Positions 31,637-39,221 of a stretch of DNA of 64,000 bases are shown here, in pieces. The stretch spans positions 1-64,000 of the forward strand of contig JACKOJ010000003.1 of the NCBI GenBank assembly GCA_024234325.1. Reading direction: 5' to 3'. The position numbers were made by a program, and so were the translations under genes. Origin of the DNA: Pseudomonadales bacterium. Its GTDB lineage: Bacteria > Pseudomonadota > Gammaproteobacteria > Pseudomonadales > Pseudohongiellaceae. The notes under the pieces were generated by a model. That model was not told the DNA's origin. It made no database searches and saw only the letters and a program-made list of their open reading frames with translations. Every line of letters begins with the position of its first letter. The stretch's first letter is position 1.

Positions 31637-34600
31637 TTACCATGCTCGGCTGCCAGTATTAAATTCCTTTAGATACTCTGTCACGACCAGGTGATTGATG
31701 TATTTGGAGGCATCAGCATTAAGCCTGAGGTTTTGTTGCTTCATAAAGCGATTGATCACCAGGGGCATCATCTGACGCTCAAAATAGCTTTCGTTGTCCA
31801 GTATCTGGCTGTTATTCAGCACCTGTTCGTCGGCGTCCAGTTTTACGCCGGTCAAGGCTTCAAATATTTTTCGCTCGCTCTCTGATATGTCGTGCCTGCT
31901 ATCCTCGCGTTCTTGCAGGCGCTTGTGTATACGGGTGTATTTGGGATCGCCCAGGTACTTCTGGCGCAGTTGGTTATTCTGGCGGTTTAGCTCTCTAACG
32001 CGATCGTGAATTTTTCTGAGCGCATCGATATTGGCGACCATTTCCTCCTGCGTGACTTCGCTGAGGTTCTTTTTCTTGAAGAGTCTTTCCAGCTCCTCCT
32101 TCAGGCTGACGAATTTCGGGTCTTGTTGATCGAAGTTGCTGGCAAGCGCCTCTCGGGTTTGGCGCAGGGTGTTCTTCAATTGATCAGCCAGTACCAACTC
32201 TTCCTCGCCAACTTTGATAAATCGGAACACCACATCCTCAAGCGCAACATTCAACAGATTCGCTGTTACATTGCCCTGCTCAATTCGATCTTTCAGGTTC
32301 AAGATGTCCAGATGATTGCAGGTTTCCCGATAGAGAGTATTGAGTTTGGCAAAGTCCAGCTTATCCAGTAGATGGTATTCGCCTTGCAGGCGAATCAGGT
32401 TGTACAAACTCTTGGCATTTTCCAGAGCATTCTTAAGTGCCAGAATGATTTCTCGGTCCTGAATCTGGCTAATCTGGTCAGTGAAGATCTCGGCGTTCTC
32501 AGTGTTAAATCTGAACAAGACATCCTTGATTTGCTCAATTTCCTGAAATATCTCGTCCTGGGATTTAAACAGGTTGGAGTAATGCTCCATTTCGTCGCCC
32601 AGTTCGGATTGCAGCTCATCGAAATAGGCTTTGTTCGTGGCATCAAACTCTTTTCGGATATCGGCGAAGTCAACCACATAGCCGTAGCGAAAGTCATTGT
32701 AGGGGCGGTTTACCCGTGTGAGCGCCTGCAGCAGGTTGTGCTTACGAATCACCCGGCCAAGATAAAGCTTTTTCAGGCGCTTTGCATCGAAGCCGGTGAG
32801 CAGCATGTTATAAACGAACAGGAAGTCGATATTGCCTGCTTTGAAGTCTTCCACCCAGTCTTTGCGCTCGTCCTTGGTACCAATATCGTGCAGAATCAGT
32901 ACCGCATTTTTCACTCTATTCTTCCAATTTCTTTCGGTCCCGATAGGAAGTTTTCCAGATATTTCATACTCTGCAGAATCCTCAGCGACCAGTGGGAAAG
33001 CGTTGTCGTGACCTGATTCTTCCGCACTTTCTTCTCTCAAACTCTTCAAGGCATACTTTTCTCCGAATTGCTTGAACATCTCTTTCGCCTGTTCAGCGCT
33101 GTCGCAAATAACCATGCCGCCGATGCCTGCATCATTGAACACAACTCTACTATTTTCAAAATCGCCTACAATGTAGTCCAGCATAGGTTCAACAAAGTTT
33201 TTGTGTGCGTAGATCTGTTTTCGATCCACATTGCCCATTTGGATTTCTACTGCTTCCAAGGCCTGCTGCAGCACCATTTTGTATTGAGTGGATATCTCCT
33301 CGCGGATGAGGCGTAGTGTGTAGCCATCGTCGATTGAGGCGTTGTAGTAATACTTGTGGATATAGTCACCAAAGATCTGCTTTGAGCTGACGGCCTTTGT
33401 ATCGTGGCTCCCAGTCGACTTCTCTGTATCGACAATCAGCGGCGTACCGGTCAACGCAATTTTGATGGCATTGGTATCAGACTGGTAGAGGTTGGCTAGA
33501 AAACTGCCTTTCGGATTGTAGCTGCGGTGAGCTTCGTCCAGGAAAAAAATACGCTGGATATTGAGGCTGTAGTCTTTTGTGGACAGAACATCAGAATCAT
33601 CCTGAAACTTCTGTATATTAACCACCGTGATTTCCGGATTCCCGGAATGGTTGTGTATGACCTGGGTGGCTTTGATATCTTTGGCAAAGGCGTCACGCGA
33701 GTTGATGGTATGTACTGTTAGATTGCGTGCTGTGAACTCAATCCTTGCCTGTTCGAGCAGGTCGAGCCTGTCCACAATGAAATAGAACTTCGGAATTATC
33801 TGCTGCTTCTGAAAATAGTCTGTCAGAAAACGCACATTGTAGTAGCTCAGTGCGGTTTTGCCGCTCCCTTGGGTGTGCCAGATTATGCCTTTTCTTTCTC
33901 CATTCTCCAGTTTTCGCTCGATGGCTTTCGTGGCAAACATCTGCGGATATCGCATAATGTGTTTCTCGATGCCCTTAGTTTCAGTGACATAGACCAGTGC
34001 ATAACGCAATATAAAGGCAAGACGTTCCCGGCTAAGCAGGGAGGTGCAGAGTCGGTTGGTTGGGCGCTCGGGCAGTTTGTTCGTCTGAAATTCCGGGTTA
34101 TTGCGGATGACTTCCAGATTGTTGTCTTTGAGCACCCTCAGCTCTTCATTCTCGGATACAGGCTTCAGTAGTGCTGTCAGGTTCAGTATTTCTTCTTCGC
34201 GGAAGTAGTTGAATTGTGGCTTGTGATAGGAGCTGCTGGCGTAGAAAGCCCCTTGTACGGGTTCAGGATCTTCATTGTCATACTCCATATTGTTGGAAAA
34301 AATCATGAACTGGGTAATATTTGCGAAGCGCTTGAATTTCGGATTCTGGAAGCGCTTATTGATGCGATCACGTTCAGCCAGAATGCCCTCCCGGTTGTTT
34401 GGTTTCTTCACTTCAATAAAGACCAGTGGCATACCGTTAACCAGCAGAGTGATATCAGGACGGAATTCTTCTTCACCGTTCTGGCAGGTCAGTTCAGTGA
34501 CTACATGAAAGCTGTTGTTATTGAAGTTTTCAAAGTCGATCAGTTTGATGTTGGAACGGCCTGTCAACCGTTCAAAAAATGCACGCCCTAGGTCGTCATT

Positions 34601-34813
34601 GTCCAGCTCTAACTTGATATCCTCCAGTATTCGACTGACATCATCTTGCTCAATGCCCGGATTAATCTTTGTGACTGCAGAAGAGAAAATATCTAAAAAG
34701 ATATTGGTGTCCAAATCCCAGCTCTGCGTCTTAAGAGACAAATACTCGTACCCCAGTCTCATAAGGTGAAGGATCGCTGGTATTTTAACTCGGGTATCTT
34801 CGTTAAACTTCAT
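31637..34813 (-). CDS. hsdR: Type I restriction endonuclease translocase subunit
   Basis: The 1058-aa protein has an N-terminal PD-(D/E)XK nuclease (FRPDITLLVNG then VFIEVKKP) and an SF2 translocase: HTQGSGKT Walker A at about 315, FFLDEAHRSY at about 424, GTPLI, and later LLTGFDAKRL and TRVNRPY helicase motifs, then a C-terminal coiled-coil. It cleaves unmodified DNA after ATP-driven translocation. Here hsdR is first of the three hsd genes, 18 nt after the unknown 214-aa gene, placing that gene and the phosphoesterase on the same transcript. Confidence 0.95.
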   Translation of the reverse strand: MKFNEDTRVKIPAILHLMRLGYEYLSLKTQSWDLDTNIFLDIFSSAVTKINPGIEQDDVSRILEDIKLELDNDDLGRAFFERLTGRSNIKLIDFENFNNNSFHVVTELTCQNGEEEFRPDITLLVNGMPLVFIEVKKPNNREGILAERDRINKRFQNPKFKRFANITQFMIFSNNMEYDNEDPEPVQGAFYASSSYHKPQFNYFREEEILNLTALLKPVSENEELRVLKDNNLEVIRNNPEFQTNKLPERPTNRLCTSLLSRERLAFILRYALVYVTETKGIEKHIMRYPQMFATKAIERKLENGERKGIIWHTQGSGKTALSYYNVRFLTDYFQKQQIIPKFYFIVDRLDLLEQARIEFTARNLTVHTINSRDAFAKDIKATQVIHNHSGNPEITVVNIQKFQDDSDVLSTKDYSLNIQRIFFLDEAHRSYNPKGSFLANLYQSDTNAIKIALTGTPLIVDTEKSTGSHDTKAVSSKQIFGDYIHKYYYNASIDDGYTLRLIREEISTQYKMVLQQALEAVEIQMGNVDRKQIYAHKNFVEPMLDYIVGDFENSRVVFNDAGIGGMVICDSAEQAKEMFKQFGEKYALKSLREESAEESGHDNAFPLVAEDSAEYEISGKLPIGTERNWKNRVKNAVLILHDIGTKDERKDWVEDFKAGNIDFLFVYNMLLTGFDAKRLKKLYLGRVIRKHNLLQALTRVNRPYNDFRYGYVVDFADIRKEFDATNKAYFDELQSELGDEMEHYSNLFKSQDEIFQEIEQIKDVLFRFNTENAEIFTDQISQIQDREIILALKNALENAKSLYNLIRLQGEYHLLDKLDFAKLNTLYRETCNHLDILNLKDRIEQGNVTANLLNVALEDVVFRFIKVGEEELVLADQLKNTLRQTREALASNFDQQDPKFVSLKEELERLFKKKNLSEVTQEEMVANIDALRKIHDRVRELNRQNNQLRQKYLGDPKYTRIHKRLQEREDSRHDISESERKIFEALTGVKLDADEQVLNNSQILDNESYFERQMMPLVINRFMKQQNLRLNADASKYINHLVVTEYLKEFNTGSRAW

Positions 34814-34831
34814 GGCATTCCCTGTCTTTGC

Positions 34832-35476
34832 TTAATTGTTTTCGAGTGTCAGCTTCTTTCCCTTCAATCTAAGACTTGCGGATTTCTCGCTGAATATATT
34901 TGCGGCTTCACCATGAACCGTCCCATCAGGCAGGATTATCAGTGCTTCACATTCAGAAAAGTGAAAACGATATCGCTGTATGGTCCCCCACAATTCAATT
35001 TCGCCATTGCTTCTTCTGAAATGAGCGCGAATTTTTTCCCCAACCAATTCCAGGCGCTTGATCATAGAGGCTTGATGATATTCTGAGAGCTCTTCATCAT
35101 TGAAAGGTAAATAGCGAAGATGCTCCATCAAGGCAAGCGCGAAAATGGGCTGACTCGTCCTCTTGAATCCCGTGTCCACCCAAATGACCGGGGTAAATCT
35201 ACCTTCTTCCTCTTCAATCTCAGCGCAAATCTTTTTCAATTCTTTCTGAGTCGTTTCTTCGCCAACCCCCAGCACCTCGGCAAGCTTTTCTGCAAACTCC
35301 CGATTGCTGTAACGCAAATCAAACGCAGAGCTTCTTAAACCCAGGTACGGATCCGACAACACTGACAAAAGTCGCTTCTTCGCCTGCATAGAAGGCTTCC
35401 GGTATCCCATCAACGAGAGAAGTGTCGATTCACCAAGATGGGAGGCCCGCAAGCACAGCTCGGATTGCAAGCTCAT
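34832..35476 (-). CDS. Unknown 214-aa protein between phosphoesterase and hsdR
   Basis: I do not recognise this family. It begins SLQSELCLRASHLGEST and has a charged helical middle (AEKLAEVLGVGEETTQKELKKICAEIEEEE), then TPVIWVDTGFKRTSQPIFALALMEHLRYLP, and a beta-like end (IQRYRFHFSECEALIILPDGTVHG). No signal peptide or membrane segment. The ATG at 35476 overlaps the phosphoesterase stop (ATGA), favoured over an ATG 12 nt upstream. Tight coupling to the phosphoesterase and 18-nt spacing to hsdR suggest a role in the restriction system, perhaps sensing or regulation, but nothing in the sequence proves it. Confidence 0.65.
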   Translation of the reverse strand: MSLQSELCLRASHLGESTLLSLMGYRKPSMQAKKRLLSVLSDPYLGLRSSAFDLRYSNREFAEKLAEVLGVGEETTQKELKKICAEIEEEEGRFTPVIWVDTGFKRTSQPIFALALMEHLRYLPFNDEELSEYHQASMIKRLELVGEKIRAHFRRSNGEIELWGTIQRYRFHFSECEALIILPDGTVHGEAANIFSEKSASLRLKGKKLTLENN

Positions 35477-36420
35477 TCGCTTACCCATACGAAATGATCT
35501 GGTGTTAACACACTCTCTCCCTGCCAGCGATATGCCACCAACTTCCCCTTGGCTCCGGTGCTCTCAGTATGTTCAGAGGCCACGCTATAGTCCAGACAGG
35601 CTATGTGCTCGGTCAGCGGCTCTGGTTTTTCCGACTGTAGCCAGTAGTGCCCCAGAAATAATGGCTTTCTACCATCATAGCCAGGGAGCAGGTCGGGGCT
35701 CACCGCTTCTTCTGGGAGGGTGTGCAGATACTCTGGAGGCATAATCGCCACGGCTCGGTAGTTCACCTCTCCCTTGCTCCACCAGCGGCTACGAATATGC
35801 TCGCGCCTGTTCTTGTCTTTGTCGAAGAAATGAATGCCTTCAGGAAGAGGTATCTCCAACCCCTTAAGCAAGATCTCCACTGCATCATAGGCTTCATGAT
35901 CTTTTGTATTTGATGCAATCCAGGCGTCCGGCAGCAACCTGTTTTTATCGTCCAGATAGCCACGCATAATTTTCAGCGATTCGGCATGCCAGCAGGCGTG
36001 CACCACTCGCAACTCTGGTAAGTCCAGATATATGGGCAGTGTCGAGAACCAGGAAATGATGTCCTTGTGGATGTTACTTCCCTCTCCCACAGCATCCAGG
36101 AATGCCTGATGCTGTTTTCTGTTTTTGCTGTTGTGCGGTCGCAGAAACTCGCCGGGCTTGCCAGGATTTGGCGTGGCATACGCGACCGCATTGAATTCAT
36201 GATTCCCCATCACGGCCAAAGCGTGCCCACTTTCAACCATCGAACGGGCAATTTGGACTGTTTCTATCTGCCCCTTACCCCTGTCAACGAAGTCACCAAG
36301 GAAAATAACCTTGCGTTCCGGGTGAGACCATACGCCAAGGCTGCGTCTGTAGCCTAACTTCGCCAACAAAGCTTTGAGGTGCTCAGAATATCCGTGGATA
36401 TCCCCAATCAGGTCATACAT
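35473..36420 (-). CDS. Calcineurin-like metallophosphoesterase
   Basis: The 315-aa protein carries the full metallophosphoesterase set: GDIHG (6-10), GDFVDRG (42-48), GNHE (72-75), VVHACWH at about 167 and GHYW at about 265. It resembles bacterial PPP-type phosphatases (PrpA/PrpE, lambda phosphatase). Possible substrates are phosphoproteins, Np4N nucleotides or nucleic-acid ends. AAGGAAG precedes the ATG. It is 19 nt downstream of the ccdA-like gene and overlaps the unknown gene, so it is the second gene of the restriction/DarTG operon. A defence role is inferred from context only. Confidence 0.82.
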   Translation of the reverse strand: MYDLIGDIHGYSEHLKALLAKLGYRRSLGVWSHPERKVIFLGDFVDRGKGQIETVQIARSMVESGHALAVMGNHEFNAVAYATPNPGKPGEFLRPHNSKNRKQHQAFLDAVGEGSNIHKDIISWFSTLPIYLDLPELRVVHACWHAESLKIMRGYLDDKNRLLPDAWIASNTKDHEAYDAVEILLKGLEIPLPEGIHFFDKDKNRREHIRSRWWSKGEVNYRAVAIMPPEYLHTLPEEAVSPDLLPGYDGRKPLFLGHYWLQSEKPEPLTEHIACLDYSVASEHTESTGAKGKLVAYRWQGESVLTPDHFVWVSE

Positions 36421-36439
36421 AGAACTTCCTTACATTCCC

Positions 36440-36685
36440 TCAGAAATTTCTCGCGCTATCGCTGAAAGTGCCGTACGCATCAACAAACTGGTTGTATTCC
36501 TCTATAGCAGCACCATTCTCACGCATCCATCGATTGCACTTCTCCGTACGGAGTTGCTCCTCCAGGGCGCTCTCAAGTGCTGCCGAATAGTCGATGTTAA
36601 GCCCATTTTCCTTTTTGAGTAACCTGCTGTTTATACGGACTTTAATGGGCTTTTTCGGCGTCTCGGAGTTATATTCGTCTTTCAT
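36440..36685 (-). CDS. CcdA-family antitoxin-like protein, no CcdB partner
   Basis: The 81-aa protein matches CcdA: a ribbon-helix-helix start (KPIKVRINSRLLKKENGLNIDYSAALE), then LEEQLRTEKCNRWMRENGAAIEEYNQFVDAYGTFSD, ending near a final aromatic residue. CcdA binds CcdB and represses its operon. No ccdB lies downstream; the phosphoesterase does. The protein may now act only as the DNA-binding regulator of this operon, or may pair with the phosphoesterase. It is the first gene of the leftward run, so its promoter should be in 36686-36938. Confidence 0.75.
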   Translation of the reverse strand: MKDEYNSETPKKPIKVRINSRLLKKENGLNIDYSAALESALEEQLRTEKCNRWMRENGAAIEEYNQFVDAYGTFSDSARNF

Positions 36686-36938
36686 ATCAGCTATTCCGCA
36701 CTACGAATTCGCACACCTTATGCGCATACAGTGTGGCTATCAAGATTTTAAATCGCAGGGTTACGCCTACCCTCGCTCGAATGCCAAATTCACTCCATGA
36801 CAACCAAAACCACCCTGATGCGTTGAATACACTGGGCAAGCCCAATTCCAGTACACGGGCCTCGCCCCGTAGGGAGGTTCTTCGGAAAGAAGAATCGCGA
36901 CCCTATCGTCACCATCGATCAATGGAGGTGTCGACACC

Positions 36939-37448
36939 ATGAAACGTCTTACTTTATCTCCCGTATTCGCAGCCCTTGCGCTGGCAGGCGCCGTCAATCT
37001 GGCCCATGCGGCCAACGTCGAGGTGCAATGGCAGGACCCGGCCAAGTTCAGCGATATGCGTGCCAGCAACGAGAGCCAGTCGCGCTTTGAGCAGAGAACC
37101 ATGAACACCCTGACCGGCTTCTTCCAGGAAGAGGCGGCCAAGCTGCCGGAAGGACAAACGCTGCGCATTACCGTCAACAACGTGGACCTGGCGGGTGAAG
37201 TGGAATATTTCCACCGGGCCCATCCCTTTGGAGTGCGCGTTGTGCGCCGGGTGTATTCGCCGTCCATGACCCTGAGCTACGAGCTGCTGGACGCGGACAA
37301 GGCGGTTGTCAGCGCGGGCGACGCCCGACTGCGCGACGTGGGTTTTGACCTGAGCACCCTGCACTCGCTGAACCGGGGCCCCCTGCTGTACGAGGGCAGG
37401 CTGGTGAAGGACTGGATGCGCAAGACCTTTGAGAGCACCGCAAGCTAG
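36939..37448 (+). CDS. DUF3016 family exported protein
   Basis: The 169-aa protein has a signal peptide (LSPVFAALALAGAVNLAHA) and the DUF3016 pattern: VQWQDPAKFSDMRASN at the mature start, F-F-Q-E-E-A-A-K-L-P-E-G-Q-x-L-x-I-T-V-N-N-V-D-L-A-G-E in the middle, and a C-terminal LYEGRLVKDWM. The family occurs in Gammaproteobacteria; its function is unknown, probably periplasmic. A GGAGG site precedes the ATG. GC-rich codon use marks the return to host sequence after the defence island. Confidence 0.82.
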   Translation: MKRLTLSPVFAALALAGAVNLAHAANVEVQWQDPAKFSDMRASNESQSRFEQRTMNTLTGFFQEEAAKLPEGQTLRITVNNVDLAGEVEYFHRAHPFGVRVVRRVYSPSMTLSYELLDADKAVVSAGDARLRDVGFDLSTLHSLNRGPLLYEGRLVKDWMRKTFESTAS

Positions 37449-37471
37449 TCATTGGCGCGGGCACAACACTG

Positions 37472-37526
37472 TTCACCCGAGGCAAGGAGGACATGCATGT
37501 TCGCCGCCCCTGAGCCTTCGGGTGAA
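37472..37526. repeat. Inverted repeat between DUF3016 gene and DUF4160 gene
   Basis: TTCACCCGAGGC (37472-37483) pairs with GCCTTCGGGTGAA (37514-37526), giving 12 bp with one extra base and a 30-nt spacer. It lies 24 nt past the DUF3016 stop and may be a weak terminator or a boundary repeat ahead of the small toxin-antitoxin-like pair. Confidence 0.45.
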
Positions 37527-37599
37527 TGGCTCACCGTCTGCTACGCTCAATTCACGGGAAATGTTCAATTTAACTGACAACCACTACAGGGAGGTAGGG

Positions 37600-37857
37600 A
37601 TGCCAGTAATCAGCAGATTCTATGGCATTGCCATCGTGATGTATTTTAGCGACCATAATCCACCTCACTGCCATGCCAAATACGCAGGTTATGAGGCTAC
37701 ATTCAGTTTCGACGGGCTTGTTCTTGACGGTGATCTTCCCGCTCGGGCATCGGCATTTGTGAGCGAATGGATTGCGGTGCACCAGAACGAGCTTCTGTCA
37801 AACTGGAGCAAAGCACGGGCCGGCGAGCCACTAGACTATATCGCACCCCTGGAGTAG
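37600..37857 (+). CDS. DUF4160 protein, putative toxin of a small pair
   Basis: The 85-aa protein reads MPVISRFYGIAIVMYFSDHNPPHCHAKYAGYEA, the hallmark of DUF4160 (Y-x-D-H-x-P-P-H-x-H). GGGAGG precedes the ATG at 37600; the longer reading adds 13 residues without that support. DUF4160 genes usually precede a DUF2442 gene, as here with a 3-nt gap, and such pairs are predicted toxin-antitoxin modules. The mode of action is not established. Confidence 0.8.
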   Translation: MPVISRFYGIAIVMYFSDHNPPHCHAKYAGYEATFSFDGLVLDGDLPARASAFVSEWIAVHQNELLSNWSKARAGEPLDYIAPLE

Positions 37858-37860
37858 AAA

Positions 37861-38127
37861 ATGCTTCATATCAAGTCAATCAGATACTTGAAGGACTTCA
37901 AACTGTGGGTCTCATTCGACGACGGTACGGAGGGGACCATTGACTTCGACGGGAAGCTTCATGGCTCCATCTTCGAACCATTGAGTGACAGGCACTTCTT
38001 CTCACGAGCCAGCGTGGACCCGGAGCTGGAGACGATCGTGTGGCCCAACGGGGCGGATCTGGCACCGGAATTTATCAAGGCACTTCACACCTCACAGCAC
38101 AAGAAAGACTCCTTCGGACAGGCATAA
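37861..38127 (+). CDS. DUF2442 protein, putative antitoxin
   Basis: The 88-aa protein fits DUF2442: an early strand (ISIRYLKDFKLWVSFDDG-like), GTIDFDGKLHGSIFEPLSD, and D-P-E-L-E-T-I-V-W-P-N-G-A-D-L-A-P-E with the conserved W-P-x-G-x-D-x-x-P-E. It is 3 nt after the DUF4160 stop, giving an operon. DUF2442 proteins are assumed to be the antitoxin or DNA-binding partner. Confidence 0.82.
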   Translation: MLHIKSIRYLKDFKLWVSFDDGTEGTIDFDGKLHGSIFEPLSDRHFFSRASVDPELETIVWPNGADLAPEFIKALHTSQHKKDSFGQA

Positions 38128-38249
38128 GAACACCGGGTACCACAGCTACCACGAGACACCTGCCCAACCCTGTCCCCTCCAACGGTTGTTTTCACCCTCA
38201 GAACCGTTAATATGCTTCGCATTCAAAACAACAATCAGGATATTTAGGA

Positions 38250-38999
38250 ATGAGTTCTCCCGTACCACTGCAAAATGACCGGCACGGCAAGTTGAAAGTC
38301 GTGCAATCCAGCGATTTCCGTCGTTACAAGAACAACCACCTGGTTGCCGTCGTGATCCAGGACTTCTTCACCCTCGCCGTCGAGTTCCCGCTGGTATTCG
38401 TCAAGATCAACAAATCCGAGGATTTCATCCCCGTGGCCATGATGGGCCTGCGCGATGGCATGAACCTGTATTGCCAAACGGAAGAATGGAAGGCCGGCGT
38501 GGCCCCCATGAGCTTCAACAACGCGCCCTTCGCTATCGCCCGCGTTGACCCGAACAGCGATCAGCTCATCGTGCTGGTGGACGAAGAAAGCCCCCTGCTG
38601 AGCGAAACCACGGGCGAGCCGCTGTTCGACGCGGAAGGCAAGCGTAGCGAGTATTTCGAGAAGCGCATTGAAAACCTGGTGAAAGTGGCGGAACAGACCC
38701 GCAACACCCAGGAGCTGTGCAAGCGCCTGACGGAAAAGAACCTGCTGACTACCCAGCAGATTCATCTGCAGCACCGCCCGGACGGCACGCGCTACAACAT
38801 TGACGGGGTTTACGTGGTTGATGAGACTGCGCTGAACAACCTGTCCGACGAAGACTACCTGCACCTGCGCCGCATGGGCCTGCTGCCCGTGATCTACGCG
38901 CACCTGGCCTCGCTGCAGCAACTGCGCCGCATCTCCGAGATGCAGTACAACGCAGACAAGGCAGCGGCAGCAGAGACGGCAGCACCCGCAGCCAATTAA
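38250..38999 (+). CDS. SapC family protein
   Basis: The 249-aa protein matches the SapC family (named after a Caulobacter/Campylobacter S-layer-linked gene): DFFTLAVEFPLVFVK, FIPVAMMGLRDGMNLYCQTEEWKAGVAPMS-type segment, and LLPVIYAHLASLQQLRRI near the end. It has no signal peptide. The biochemical role is unknown; family members are linked to S-layer or outer-membrane transport loci, but no such genes are near. A strong terminator follows, so it is a single-gene unit. Confidence 0.8.
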   Translation: MSSPVPLQNDRHGKLKVVQSSDFRRYKNNHLVAVVIQDFFTLAVEFPLVFVKINKSEDFIPVAMMGLRDGMNLYCQTEEWKAGVAPMSFNNAPFAIARVDPNSDQLIVLVDEESPLLSETTGEPLFDAEGKRSEYFEKRIENLVKVAEQTRNTQELCKRLTEKNLLTTQQIHLQHRPDGTRYNIDGVYVVDETALNNLSDEDYLHLRRMGLLPVIYAHLASLQQLRRISEMQYNADKAAAAETAAPAAN

Positions 39000-39008
39000 G
39001 CACCTGGA

Positions 39009-39037
39009 TTCCGTGGGCAGGACCGCTGCCCACGGAA
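39009..39037 (+). terminator. Terminator of the SapC-family gene
   Basis: A perfect 12-bp stem TTCCGTGGGCAG / CTGCCCACGGAA with loop GACCG begins 10 nt after the stop. A C/T-rich tract follows instead of a pure T run. A second small hairpin (AGGAGC/GCTCCT) lies near 39101-39117. Confidence 0.75.
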
Positions 39038-39221
39038 CTCCCCCTTCCCCTGCCTGACCCTGCTCATCGTACCTCTGCGTCAGCGCGGCCCGCCAAACTC
39101 AGGAGCCTATAGCTCCTTGATTTTCCGCCGCTTTTCCCTTGAATTCTCCTCGTGACTACGGCTCGGAATCGCGCCTATACTGTCCTGGCTTTTGCCCTAC
39201 GAAGACAGGAATGGATGCCCC

